Shown piece after piece: positions 34,751 through 47,505 of a DNA stretch of 64,000 nt. Below the pieces are notes generated by a model. That model had not been told where the DNA came from. It saw only the letters and a list, made by a program, of their open reading frames with translations, and searched no databases. How positions within the stretch are numbered: the stretch's first letter is position 1; every line of letters starts with the position of its first letter. This DNA is from Embiotoca jacksoni. Lineage: Eukaryota > Chordata > Actinopteri > Embiotocidae. Where the stretch lies: the NCBI GenBank assembly GCA_022577435.1, contig JAKOON010000012.1:15857085-15921084 (forward strand), in the 5' to 3' direction. A program made the position numbers and the translations under genes.

Positions 34751-36369
34751 GTCTCTCTCTACCGGAGGTGCAGTGTTATGTGCTAACATATTGGAGCACA
34801 CTTGGGGCATGCACATGTGATAGCACATGGCTGTGTGGTTAAGCTGTTGTTTCTGTTTCTGTACCAACTGTTCCTACGGTGGGAAGTTTACATACAATAT
34901 TCAATAATGTGTTTTCAATACTTTAATTTAATGAAGTCAACAACATAACCCACCTACCTTCAATGGTTGTTCTGCATTACTCATGATAAGGGTGATTGGC
35001 CGATTTAAATCAGAACACATTCCTGCAAATGTTTCACAATAAAAGCCTTGTTAAGAAATAAAGTGTTTTTGCCTTTTGAAATACTGAAAGACTTTTAATT
35101 TGAAACAGATACAGGAAGTGTTGAGTTTGCATGAATGTGTAATTCAGTTCCTTTAACAGATACACACATTTAGTCTAAGCTGCTAAATTTGCTGAGGAGC
35201 TTTTATCTAAAAGGTTAAGAAAAAAACTGTCATGCTCTCATTGCAAGTTAACACAAGTTGGGACACGGACAAAGGTCATTGGACAAACAAATTAGCATCT
35301 CCCAACATATCATCTTCCTCAGTAACCTTTGAGAATAAAATAAACCAAATGAAATCGGCCTAAGTAATAAAACATGTAGTTTTAATTTCATTAAAGACAA
35401 AGATATATAAAACAGACAAGGACTCATAGGTGTTATAAACGGAAATGTAGTAAATACAGCCATCACAAACTCTGTAGATTCTAGATGTTGTCAAATAGAA
35501 CCTTCAAAAACTGTGTAAAATAGTCCGTGTTCGAGGGCCAATTTGTACATGGGGCCCTGACAACTTCTAGGCTCTGCTGCTCTGCACTGTCGATAGTTAT
35601 GGCATTGCTCGAAACTCGAAAGCACTGCTGGGCCTGAGATCTGCCTGGTGTAAGAAGTATGCAGTGGGTCTTAGCCTTGTTATACAGTACATGGTTCAGT
35701 AGTGTGATAAGGTGCACACTTCCGTTGATTCACGTGTCTTATACATCAGTTTATGATCCATCCATGATGAGCTTTGGAAAATAATCCCGCTCCCTCATAC
35801 TATCTGGAGCACCAACTCCTCTTACATCTCTTATCTCTAAGTCTTCATTCTCGAGTCCCTTTATTTCTCGGCTTTGTAGCATCCGTCCTCATCCCTTTCT
35901 ATCCTGTCTTCCTCGCCGCCCATTCAATCCTCCTCTCCCTCTGTCCCTTCGCTCCCTGCGTGGGCTCCTGTGGGTAAGGAGCTGAGTGAGCTTGTCTAGT
36001 GGCTGAAGTCGCGGCTGGATTGGGAAGAGGTGGCTGTCACAGTGTCTGATTAATGACCCGTCGGTTGCGTGTCCAGCCACATTAGGGCTCCATGTATCTA
36101 CCAGCGTCCACACGGGGCGAGGGGCTTTGTTCTGGGAGGAAATGGTGTCACTGGCCCACAGCCGTTTGCCTATAAAAAGATAAAGATTTACTGTCATCAA
36201 AGGGCAGATTAAAGCCAACAATGGTGACATTGATTTTTTTTTTAAACCAAAAAAAATTCACATTTTGGGAAAACCCATTCCAGGACGAGAGAGAGATATG
36301 ATCAGCTTATTTGGAAAGGATAATATGGAATCTTCTCTCAGAATGAACTTTGAAAGAAGTAAATTGTAA
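34751..36369. other. intergenic; possible LINE scrap at 35500-35710
   Basis: The minus frame 35717-35481 has YNKAKTHCILLTPGRS followed by ITID, which faintly resembles the 'NxxKTxxxLF' region of LINE reverse transcriptases. Too short and divergent to call. Pyrimidine-rich 35890-35960 is non-coding. Confidence 0.3.
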
Positions 36370-36910
36370 ATATTGATCTCTGAAATGAAGTGTCAATCTT
36401 GGTTGGGCCGAGATTATTCCTATCATCTGGCTCAACCCCCGGCAAACGATGAATTCAAAACTGCTGACAAAGTGGAGTGTATAGGATTTCTGTTAGGAGC
36501 AGTCGGCAGCGCTTTACCGCTTGGCCGGCCTGAGCCCCTGCCGGTAATGGCTGTTCAATTTTATCAGATAACGGAGGAGATCTCATCAGAGGCGAAAAAT
36601 GAAATGAACTGTGACTCCGAATCAGGATCCCTGCTCTTATCCCAGCAAAAATCGTCGGCGCGGGGCCCAGGGCTTTCCATTATTTCAGGTCACTTCATTA
36701 CGGCCCTGCACACAGGACCCAATTGCTACAAACAAAGCAGGCCCTTCCTGTCTCACCCAGGGGTCGAATGTGAGGGGCAGTTTGATAGGCTCTTGACGTG
36801 TCCAGGGTTATCCTATTACCACTTAAGAGGCTTGCTGAAAGGCAGCAAATCTCGCCTACTTGTTTGTTATCCTTTCTCACCCCTTTTGTATCATGAGGGG
36901 TTTTATTGCT
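36370..36910. promoter_or_regulatory. candidate regulatory (conserved non-coding) block
   Basis: About 540 bp of unique, balanced-GC sequence within AT-rich surroundings, with GATA-type (CAGATAACGG) motifs. It happens to be open for 223 plus-strand codons (36373-37044), but the translation has no recognised domain, and its last part is a T18 run encoding poly-Phe. I favour an enhancer-like element over a gene. Confidence 0.2.
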
Positions 36911-38436
36911 CACCTTATTTCTCATGGAGGAAAATATTTCATCTTTTCCAGTTAGAGTTCAAAATGTTTTTTTTTTTTTTTTGGATGTTCTTGTCTTTGC
37001 TGCTTGTCTCCTTTATTGTTATATGGATGATTGGGACAAGGTGAACTGAAGAGCACGTTTCACAATGCATTAGAAAATATAAAATTATACTTTTAGATAT
37101 AAAGACATCCTACAAATACTTTGCTGTTGCTTGATGTTGTCGTGAGTAGAAGTTTCCCTCACCCTAATAACAAAAGGTTTGGATAAATAAACAGGGAAAA
37201 TAGCTACTGCATGATTATCACTTTCTACTTTCTGAAGTGTGTTGGGTTTATATGTGTACGTGCGGGTATTTTTTTTTTACTTGCAATAATGAATGAAATA
37301 AGCTGTTATCGCCTAGGAATTTGTAGCTTTGCGAGTAATTACAGTTTTTGTTCCAGCCTCCATAGGCTCAGTATTGATCTCTAGGAAGATGGTGGTCGAT
37401 ACACATGGGGGGAGGGGGGCATTTGATAGCTACATGGGAGAAAAATGACGTTGGTCTAAGCGGGGAGATTTGTAATAGAGCGATAAGACGAGCTAAAGGT
37501 GGGGAAACAGAGGCTGAGAGTTCTCTGCATTCCTTGACTTCTTGGATTACAGTTCTCATTCTGAAAAGTGGTTGTTTCTGTAACTGGCATTGGTAGATTT
37601 TCAGCATTAGCATTTGGCTTCAAAGGGGCCCAGTATAAGAGTAGAGATGTCAAAAACCGAATTCACCCAACAACTAGTTTAAACATACTTTTCATTTGTC
37701 TAACCCAATCATACCTTCATAACGTTCCTTCCTCTCTTGGGTCTCTGTCTTTTTGTTTTCATCTTTTTAAAACAGCTTAAAGCAAGTGCCAAAACAATCG
37801 ATCCGCTATGAACTCTAGACCACGGGATCTATACAATGACCCATGCAGACTTGGGTTACATTGTCCCAGTATGGACTGCTTTTTAATGTCACTGACGCAT
37901 AACACCTTTTCTCAGTGTCACTGTAGTCAAATACACTTCAAACCCAGTGTGCACGGGATATGAGGCTGATGGAAACATAAGAGAAAGGAGCTTTATTCTC
38001 CATCTGTTTGTAGTAGAGCAATAAATAAAAGTGTTTAAAACTAAATCTTTAACTTTTATGTGACTGTTTGTGAAGCTTGATGCCAAGACCTTCAGGGAGT
38101 GTCCAAAAAAAGAGGATAGTAGTGTGGGGATTAACAGAAATTTAAGAAAATGAACAAAGCAAATTTGTCTTTTCTACTTCAGATGTATCCTTAAGTGACT
38201 TAGTTCCATGCAGAAAAGACACAATAGTTGCACTCATTGAAAGCTTGTGTCTCAGGCAGTGTGGTAGACTGGGCTAAATTCTAGCAATTTTAATGTTGTT
38301 GATTGTAAAGTGTTTAATGTCTGGATTAAATTCTTATGCAGTTTAATAACCACAATTTTGTGTTATCATAGATCTCAAAGACATAAAGTAAAGGGTTTTC
38401 TTTGCAAATAGGGTTAACCTTTATAGAAAACATTTC
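36911..38436. other. intergenic, nothing recognised
   Basis: T18 run at 36968-36985 and a G-rich stretch at 37407-37420. No exon or repeat family identified. Confidence 0.4.
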
Positions 38437-38590
38437 AAGTGGTGCAAAGTAACTAAGTACAAAAACCATGGACTTTTCCATTCCATGCAACTTTTATAAT
38501 TCTACTTCATTATTCAAAAATGAAATATTGTACTTTCCACTTTATTTATTTCGCAGTGTTATGATTTTACATGTGTCAACTCTGTGATGC
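38437..38590 (-). repeat. dispersed repeat, other end of the 'AAAAGTAC' family
   Basis: GCAAAGTAACTAAGTACAAA, then ACTTTTATAATTCTACTTCA, GAAATATTGTACTTTCCACT. These are ordered blocks of the well-known percomorph repeat (AAGTAACTAAGTACATTTAC, ATATTGTACTTTTTACTCC). Related to 9758-9905 and 54652-54760. Confidence 0.6.
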
Positions 38591-38769
38591 ACTGTTACAG
38601 ATTAGAATTCTTAATAAAATTGTGAAAACGATTCCCATCTCAACCATCTGCAGTGCTGCTTACACATAAATGAATCATCAGCAATCAGAATGTTTTCTGC
38701 AGAGGTTGAAAGCCCCTCAAGATAGTAAGAAACCATGCATCGAGATTTGTTCTAGATAGCAACCTGGTA

Positions 38770-39030
38770 TTACACCAAAGTGTTGAATACAACAACGACT
38801 TCTTGAGGGGATATTGTGCTGGTGTCTTGTTTTGCTTTGCATGAAAAGTAAGGTGCCTTAGGTTTAGGCACCAAACACCACATCACGTTTAGGAAAAGAT
38901 CATGGTTTGGGTTACATGCGACATGATTCAAATGTCTTTGGTAAACTATTTGGTTTGGGTTCAGATTTTGCAAAAGTAACGTCACGTTTGTCAAGTAAAT
39001 GACATAAGGTATGTTACATAAATCAAATAC
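38770..39030 (-). repeat. dispersed repeat R2, copy 2
   Basis: GGTGCCTTAGGTTTAGGCAC, AGGAAAAGATCATGGTTTGG, AACTATTTGGTTTGGGTTC. Opposite orientation to the copy at 17576-18120. It directly abuts repeat R1. Confidence 0.65.
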
Positions 39031-39038
39031 ATTATGGT

Positions 39039-39560
39039 CATAGACTGTATGTAAAAGTGGACGTAGCTTCCGGGTCTGAAAAATGAGGCCAATGCGAAAG
39101 TGCCTTATACTTCAAAAGGCTGTTAAGGGTTGGCTCCAAAAAGGCTCTGACTCCATACACTCCCATTCAACTTCTCTAATGAAATAGGCTACTAAGTCAG
39201 TAAAGTTATTATGGTGTTGATAACTACAGTCCATCCTTCCTATTAGTTTCCGTGCAGTCCATTTGAAAATAATCCCATCATTAATTAGATATTTGGCCTC
39301 AAAAATCAGTACGTTTGGAGGAGTGTCTGTTTGATTGACAGGCCTGTGGTACAGTCAGGTTTCCGCTATACAGGAAGGCTAAGCTATAGGCGTGGTGTCC
39401 TCGGAAATCGAGTCAGATCCACCACTCGCTCCCCTCAGGTCTTTCATATATGGTGACGTCTGGCTCCAAAATAGCAAAAGGGTGATGGTCAAAATACTGA
39501 ACACGAGGCTTCAAAACAAGAGTTCACAAACCTATGGATGATGTCACTGTTGGTTGCCGC
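39039..39560 (+). mobile_element. dispersed repeat R1, near full-length copy
   Basis: Starts CATAGACTGTATGTAAAAGT, then GGACGTAGCTTCCGGGTCTG, AAATGAGGCCAATGCG. It ends GAGGCTTCAAAACAAGAGTT, CACAAACCTATGGATGATGT. In intact teleost copies the far end is the reverse complement of the start; here that end is lost after GTCACTG. No transposase, so non-autonomous. Partial copies lie at 1-315 and 54420-54485. Confidence 0.7.
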
Positions 39561-42500
39561 TTGGTTAAGTAAGTTACTTATTTCATTTACTTGCTTTTTT
39601 TTTTTTTTTGGCATGGTCATCATTTATCTATGAAGAAACTGTGACAGTCTTTAGAGTTACTTAAAGTCATTAAATCAGATCAAGTGGTGGTCTACTTTAT
39701 TGAAGTTTCCAATATGAGACAAGCTGTTGTTCTGTCCATGTGGTCCAGCATTGTCCCACCAGAAGAAGACCATCCAGAGAGATTCCTCCATTTGAGAGAC
39801 ACATGCCATGTGGAAGTCCCCCAAGAGGTCAGCTTTCACTTCCTGAAATTGGCCTGCGTTGAAAATCCTCAGGTCTACTATCTCCTTGGATGCTCCTGTG
39901 TGACCACGCAGAGGACATTTACAACAGAAAGAAAATGGCCTTATTCCCTCTCCTATCTCATCCGCTCAGAGTAACACAAAGTTGACATTAATAGAAAATA
40001 AAAAGGAAAAAGTCTTGAAACAAAGTTGAAGCCTTTGGTTACGTTTCAGAGCACAGGGCAATTTAAAAGCCTGAAATGTGGAATTAGAGAGGATTTGATG
40101 CGTTTCAAATTGAACGGAGGGGGACACCGTCGGTGGCGTTTGCACCTTCAGGCATTATTTAAGTAATGTCTTGTGGCACGTTTGAGGCATTGGAAGGCAA
40201 GGGCATAGAAATGAGGGATTTATGTAGACACCACTGCAGTTTTATCTCCCTGCTTCAGTGTGAGTGCACGCTCCGCTGAGTAAAAAAACAAGCAGACATA
40301 CAAGTAGATTCAGATCATACAGTGTTATGTGTTTGAGCTATCTGGATATTCACTTTAAACAACATCTAAATCAAGCCGTTCTCAACGGACCTCATCCACT
40401 CCTTATCAAAACACAGCCGGTGCCAGATAACTTGATTTGCTTAAGGAATGGAGGAGATATTAACAGCACTTGACTACGGCAGTGGCCCCTTCTGTTGTTC
40501 GTATTAAACCTATCCCGCACTTCATTATACCTTAACTCTCTGGAGAGTGTCTGCGTACAGTCTCTATTTATCTCCTCTTTTCTCCCGTGTTTTGCTCCCT
40601 CCTTCTCTTTCTCTCCACCTCATGATACAAGCATCCTGGTAGCAGACAAGAGCATCATCAACATGCGCAGTGTGCCGGTGTCATGCAGATAGCCTCGGTG
40701 TTGGTAATGGAGGGAACAGCGATCGATAGGGAGCAGGAGATGGCTGCAGCCGAGGAGCCTCTGCTTGGCTAGCCTCTAATCCTGATGAGTAATGTTGCTG
40801 TCATAATAGCAGGGATAATTTAATGCTGACACTTAACTCGGTGATGAATGGCCTGTCGCGGACATGGGGCCAAGTCGAGCAGCCCCCTCACAAGTTTAGA
40901 AAAATACATTTTATTCCAAATACTAAGAGTATGATGAAGAGAAATCCAGGATGATCAGACTAAACTAAGAGATGAAGCTGGACTCATTTGTTGTTTTCTT
41001 TGGATTTGGGCATCTCATCAGTGAGTGTAATGAAAATATAAAGGCCCTTCCTCCCAAGATTTTTGTTCAATTATTCATTGCACATGTTACCAGGTGATTT
41101 ACACACCAATGATGTCACATGCACAGTTCTTCTAGCTGATGTTGGTAGCAGCTGAAGGTGAAAGTTTCAAGAAATATCAGCTTTTGCTTTTTGCCCTGGA
41201 ATGCAAGTTTGCAGGTATTAAACATCCGGCATGTGGCACTTTGTATTTCTCTTCTTAATGAGTTTGGATGCTGTAATAAGTGCGAAAGGGGCTGACAACA
41301 CCAACTGCACCCCAGTAATACTTTCTCCTGAACCTTAAATTCAGCTTTTGCAAATTGTTGATAAGACATATGGCTTCGCTACTGACATAACAGACGTGTT
41401 TTGAAAGTAAATCAAATATTTTATTGAATTAATCAAAGAGGAAGGGACGCTGCTGGGGAGGGAAGAATATCAGTAAGTGAATGAAAAACACTGAAAACAG
41501 AAAAAAGTGTTACTTTATTACAAATTTAGCTGAAAAAAAAAAAAAGCCAATCTAAAACCGGTCCTATATCAATGAAACAAAACTAGGAAACTTGAGCTAA
41601 GGCCACTTGTGGAGAGGCAGATTAGATTTCAGAGTGCTCAGGACTGCCATCATCAACTCACCCTCAGGTACAACTCTGCAATCCTCACAACAGAAAATGG
41701 TGCAACTTAGATAGGTTTCTCAGTGTGTGTATAGTGGAAGGACTTCACTGAGTGCCTAGCCCCTCAACAACAGGACACTCAGCTTCTCCGAAAGAAAATA
41801 ATTGATACCAAAATAAATCCTAAACAAACCAGCTGGTTTCATGATACAGGAAATATCACGGCGTGTCAAGCAAAACAAACCATAAGGCCAAACAAAAAAG
41901 TAAAGGAATCGGGATAGTGGCAAATTGCACTTGGAAGCGCAAAAGGTGGACAGGGCAACAATAAAAGTTCCAACTCAGTCAACGAATCAGATAAATCAGT
42001 AACACCAAATATCATCAGCCACAGTAGAAACAGGACTGAAGGCAAGTAGAACACAGGCCAACAGGTGCCTTTAATAATCTGGTGCTGATTAGGAAATTGT
42101 TTGGGAAGAGTCAGGCCTTGTGCTGCGTTCACTAACGCTCCACATTATATTGTTTTCCCCTGGAATTAACTTACTACATTAGCACAATATGTGAATAAAC
42201 CTCGCGTTTGTAGTTCTCTTCGGTGAACAGCACTTTTGGAAGTTTTCCACCTATTTTTTTTTTAACATAAAGATGTACTTTTAGTGTTGTCCTAATTTTT
42301 TTTTCTTCATTCTTCTGTAGTTTTATTTGAAGACTATAAGCAGAATTAGTATCATATAATTGGGATGGTTGGATAACTCAATAATTAACAAACTAAGAAA
42401 AATGCACATAACCAACTTTACAACACAGATGAAATTGCCTTATGGCATATTGGTCATATTAGTACATCTATTAGAATAGAATCCTATCCGAGCTTTTGTT

Positions 42501-45055
42501 TATAAACTGGACAATGTGATTTATTAATCATTCAAATAAAATGGTTGTTTTAAATTGCCACACAATTCTTTTAAGAATAAGCCTAGCTGTAATCACTGAG
42601 CAGACCATCTCAGTCATTTTGGGAGACCTAGTCTAAGTAAGATTCGAAAGGCTGTTCAGGCTGCAGGCAGGGGTAAGATATCATCCATCTGACTGATAGG
42701 GAAAGAAGAAGCCACATGCTGGAGAGTGCACAATTCTCTATTCCTTTTTTCGACCAAATAAACACACCCTGTGGCCTAAAAACTACATTAGGACATGTCA
42801 CAACTTGCCAGTGGCTCCGGTCTTTGTAACACATGGACAGAGGTACAACAAGTGGCGACAGTCTCCGTGTACTCAGTCCATCAAAGCTGGGTATCACACA
42901 CACTGATATGCTCACAAATGCTAAAAAGCAAAACTGATATAAAATCTAGGTTACAGTGAAATATGACTGTAATCTGAAAGCTTTCCATGTGTTATTTTCT
43001 GATAATCTGTGCATAAAATCTGTAATCGGTATTTCACTTATTAGCTTTGAGCACTTTCTTTCATGTTTTTTCATGTTTTTTATCCAAACAATGACTTTTT
43101 GCTGTCTTTGTTTTCATCAAAACAATTTATCTTTGTGAGAACTAATTTCTCTCCTTAAATATTATTCACTGTATCACAACAATAAACTGAAAAGTCAAAC
43201 AAATCGCTTAAAAAACAGTTTAAGAGACAGTTGTGAAGTCTTATGACTTCCTCCAGGTAAAATAGTAAAACAAAAAATAAGCGAGGCAGCTGGAGGACAT
43301 TATTCTGCAGAGTTTCTTTGTTTCTCGTATAAATGCCTTTTTATGCTTTGGGAATGAATATCTTGAGGGAAAATAAACGCCATATACGAACAACGTAAAC
43401 TATTTACCTGCAATTATGATGTTCGAGTAACAGATAACAAACTCAGTTCTGCCTTTTTTATGATGCACTTTGTTGTATCTCACAGTTGATTGCTCTCAAA
43501 CTCTTATGACACGTTGCAGACATTCTTAAATGTTTTGCTTTATACATCGACTACGACAACACATTATAATCCCCGATGACACAACTGATTTATGATATCT
43601 CTGCCTGTGGTGATATTTACTGTTTTTTTTTTTTTTTTTTTTCATTTTTAATATGTCTGAAGGGATATTTGGATCCCTTATGAATTCTGCCAGTCATGCT
43701 GTAGCTGTTTGTGGAGGATGACATCCCCACACTAATCCATTTACAGTGTCTCCACGTTGAGATGGTTTCGATACTCAAACTGTTTGCAGCTCACACCGGG
43801 ACCTCGTGTACAGAAACTTAAATTGATTTGATTCCTAACTCCCTTATCTATAAATGTTTAGGAGCAGAGTATTTTTTTTTTTTTTATTTATGATTTATTA
43901 CTTCAAAGCCATAAAGTCTCTTGTTGACACAAAAGCAAAGAACTCACTTACTTCTTATCCAGTGCAGCCTATCTCGGAGGCCACCCCGCCTCGGCCTAGA
44001 GCTTCCTTACGTGACACAAAAAGGCATTTTGATTTTGTTGACAGAGGTTGTGGGAGGAAATAATGGAAAAGATAAAAACTCCAATTATGATTTTTTTTTT
44101 TTTCCTTTTTTTTTTCTTCTTCTGGGCAAAGCATTGCTTCAGTACGACAGATTGTATGATAAATGACACATTTGAAAGTCGGTTGTTGTTGAAGATGTGA
44201 TGATTTCTTGAGCAGCAAATAGCCTTCCTTGACCCTTTTTTTTTTCTCTTTCCTGAGATGCAATTGTTTGGTCCCCTGATGTGGTGACTATTTCTGATGC
44301 AGGACATGATATGAAGTGAAGGTGGAAAGACGTACATCTCCAGATATTTTTTTTATATTAATATTCTAAATGTTACATTATCTCACGTTCATCATGCAGT
44401 CCAATCTTTGCAGAGTCTCCCTCTGGTCTAAACTGTCTCCTGCTCTGCTTTGGATTTGTGTACATTGTTCCTGCTGAGACTTAAAGACCAATGTAGCTAA
44501 GCTGGAATGGACTAACGCAGCCATTTGACCTTGGGTGGCTTATTTGCTCCAGTGAGACAGCCTAAATATTTACCTGTCATTGTTGATGATACTCCAGGCT
44601 TCAATGCCCCTAATGGTTTTGATGGAGAAGCAGGGCTTTGCAGCACCCGGGTGATGGAATTGCAAAATTAAGAGCAGTGAATTGGGCTATATCTTCAGGA
44701 CACTGCAGCTTTAATTCTGTCTTATAATACAACTGCCTTAATCTGTAAAAGACTGGAGCAAGATAGAAGAGTAGCAGGGAATTGCAATGGAAAACAATGT
44801 GTCAACTGCCTGAGTTTAACCTTGACAATGTCTGTTCAGTTGAAGTGAGGTGTGGGGAAGTGCATGGGTGCAGGTACCAAACACAACGTATGCTCACTGG
44901 GATGTAATCATAGATAAATAGCGTTTCAATACTAACATGCGGAAGCAGATACGCTGATGCAGAGGTTTGCGGTGCTGACCTGAGGATGTGTCGGTGTCTT
45001 GATCCAACCCTCTCCTGCCTTTGGATGACGCTCACTGTATGATCAGGGTTAGTCA
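39561..45055. other. intergenic 5.5 kb, nothing recognised apart from simple repeats
   Basis: T runs occur at 39595-39609, 43623-43642, 43872-43885, 44091-44103 and 44105-44114. Small frames (39684-39974, 41866-42132, 42628-42915, 43854-44337) lack domains, and several are made of the T runs. Confidence 0.4.
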
Positions 45056-45442
45056 TTGCACAGCCTGGCACCAGCCTACCTCCATATCTGCCAAACAGAT
45101 CCCTCAGATCCTCCAATGCTGGACTTCTGGTTATTCCCAGGATTTCTACTAAAACGTTATGGGGAATCTGTTTTTAGCCACTGTGGTCCTATATGCTTTG
45201 CAATAGTCCACCTGAGCGACTCCACTTTTGCGGACATATAAAAGAAACCTAAAGACATATCGTTTTAGCTTTCCTTTTAATATTTTGTTTAATTTTAGTT
45301 TTTCCATTTTATTGTTTTTTTTCTTCATTGTTTTTACTGTATTTTTAAGTTTCTATTTGTATCTTGCTTGGTAAGCACTTTTGGATGCTTTGTTGTATGA
45401 AAGGAGCTATACAAATATAATATAATATAATATAATATAATA
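45056..45442 (+). pseudogene. LINE ORF2 extreme C-terminus plus 3' tail
   Basis: The plus frame SLAPAYLHICQTDPSDPP, then LLKRYGESVFSHCGP matches the fish LINE tail pattern LAPPYLxxLLxPYxPxRxLRS, RLKTYGDRAFSVxAPRLWN. The catalytic part is missing. The 3' part GGAGCTATACAAATATAATA runs into an ATATA repeat (45415-45442), as LINE copies often do. Decayed and 5'-truncated. Confidence 0.65.
45415..45442. repeat. (ATATA)n microsatellite at LINE 3' end
   Basis: Five to six units of a pentanucleotide, probably seeded from the retroposon tail. Confidence 0.9.
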
Positions 45443-45569
45443 AGTGGAGTTGAGAGTTAGGCATGTAAAGTACTTAGATATAGTTATGGAAATTTTTTAT
45501 TTATGGTTAATGAAAGGACAAATATAAGCCCTTTAACCCTACTAGCAGGTCTATGACAGGAAATTAAGT

Positions 45570-45800
45570 TTGATCTCCTGCATGAAAGTCTCACTCACCG
45601 GATCACCCTTACAGAAAAAAACACGAGTCTCCCATGTTCTCCACGTGACACATGTCTACCACAAGTTCTCAAATAGATATCTATATGGGCTTCACACATT
45701 ACACTATGAAAATTCTAAAACACATCTTTCACATATGCAAAATACACGTTTCACATGTGAACAATCACGTGAAAAAAAAATGAGTTTATACTGAATGTGT
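45570..45800 (+). repeat. dispersed repeat R3, copy 2
   Basis: ATGGGCTTCACACATTACAC, TGACACATGTCTACCACAAG and CACGTTTCACATGTGAACAA. The reverse complement aligns with 31180-31390 in the same block order. Confidence 0.65.
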
Positions 45801-47159
45801 TTTTTCTGCGAGGACTAAATGTTGAGCCTGCTCTGAAAAAGACAATGAAAAACCTGCATGTTGTAAGTAGGTTTTGACAACAGGTTTGGATTTCCTGAAC
45901 CTGGGTTCAGGTTTTTCAAAACTCAGTAAAGATATGTAACAAATCGAGGCCTGATCCAAAGGTGAGCTGACCCATATAGGCCCGAGAAAAATTAGAAAGT
46001 GTAAACGCAGCTTGATGTGACCACACCGACCCGAGATCTGTGTCAGTAGAACAAGACCTCACACGAACCAACCAGGTTCTGGGTCAAGTGTTTGTTCCTC
46101 AGAACCAAGTGGGTCTGTGTTTACGTGAAAGACTCACTACTTCCTGCATGGCCCTTAACATCAGCGTTGAACTAAAATCACGAGGCGGGGGATCGTCCAT
46201 TATGGATGTAATTCTGAGGGGTACTGGCTCACCCAAATGCCAGCCGGCGGCAAACGCCGAAAGGCGCTGGTCCTCGGGTCCTAACTTGTCTCCTCCTCCT
46301 CCTCCTCTTGCTCTTCCTCCGCACTCAGCAGGCTCTGAAGTCTGCTACTTTGAGTCTTATAGCCATGTACCAGAGGGATTGCTGATCCCCATTTCAGATA
46401 ATGGCCCTCAATCTCTTATCATTTACAGCTGTCCACCAGTAAACAACAAAACAAAACAAAACAAAAAAAAAAATGATAGAAACAGATGAAAGAGGAGGGT
46501 GGGGGTGGGGAGAGTTAAAGGGACAAAGTCCTTTCCTCCCTCAGAGCTTTCACTCCCTCGCTGCCATTGTTGGACTCCTTACAACGATAGCCATCAAAAT
46601 CATAACTGTTTACACAGCTGTCAGCGCCTTATCCCCCCACCAGAAGTTTTCAATTTCAAGATTGATTTGTTTCAGGTGCGTTTATCTTTTCCTCAAAGAA
46701 AAGCTCGGGGTTTTTTTCTTTCTTTTTTTTCATTAAACTTTTGATTGGTCTTCAAGCTAAAGCCTCAGGAAGGCAGTGAGACAGAAATGTGTGGACTGAA
46801 CTTCTTTTCCACACCTACTTCCACTTCATGTTGTGTAGAAATCGGCCACCGTAGACCTCATCCAGATGCACAGAACAACACGTTCAGTGTACCATCTGGC
46901 TAATATAATAAGGTAAAGTAACGCATTTTTAACCCTCCCTAATTGGCCGAAGTCATTTCATTATTATAAATATTAGGTATCTGTAATGGGGAACACTAAT
47001 TCCTTTGACTAGACTAAAGATTCCCGCCTTCAAATAAGCATGCTAATCTAATTAGAAAGCCAGCAGAGCTGAACGACTACATTTTCTCATACTTAGCATT
47101 GGAGGGCCGGGGCTTTGTGGAGCAGATGTGCTGTGAAATTAATTTCCTCCTGGTGTAAC
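45801..47159. other. intergenic; unique sequence, possibly regulatory
   Basis: Contains a 149-codon open frame (46040-46489) with a Pro run from (CTC)n at 46290-46311 and no recognised domain. The A/C run (46446-46472) is a simple repeat. No gene supported. Confidence 0.35.
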
Positions 47160-47177
47160 CGGAGACACTTCTTCTCG

Positions 47178-47202
47178 CCCCCCCCCCCCCACCCCCCACC
47201 TC
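47178..47202. repeat. poly(C) tract
   Basis: C13 followed by ACCCCCCACC. The complementary strand has G-quadruplex potential. Confidence 0.85.
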
Positions 47203-47473
47203 CGTCTTTGTTATGAAATTTCCATTTCACAGATGATAACCTATTATCACTTTATTCAAGGGAAACGTGTTAATGGCCAGGAGGAAAATTGAATTATTCA
47301 TATTTTGCTCATTTCTATTCCTCGGCGCGGCCCTGCTCTTTTCATGCACTGAGAGAGGCCTAATGTAAACATGACCAGAATCCTTGTAAATTGGCTTGTA
47401 GAGGAGGCTGTTAGCATAGTGCCTGGGGACTGATGCTGGACGGGGATAACAGCTGATATCTGTAAAGTACAGG

Positions 47474-47505
47474 CGTGCGTGTGTGTGTGTGTGCGCGCGC
47501 GCGCG
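47474..47505. repeat. alternating GT/GC microsatellite
   Basis: (GT)n passing directly into (GC)n. Alternating purine-pyrimidine with CpG, a classical Z-DNA-prone sequence. Confidence 0.85.

Noticed and set aside
35481..35717. Possible LINE reverse-transcriptase scrap on the minus strand
   Set aside because: Only a faint NKAKTHCILL-type resemblance; too short and divergent to call as a feature of its own.
46040..46489. 149-codon plus-strand frame with a proline run
   Set aside because: The proline run is a (CTC)n microsatellite. The rest shows no family, and no convincing splice sites bracket it.
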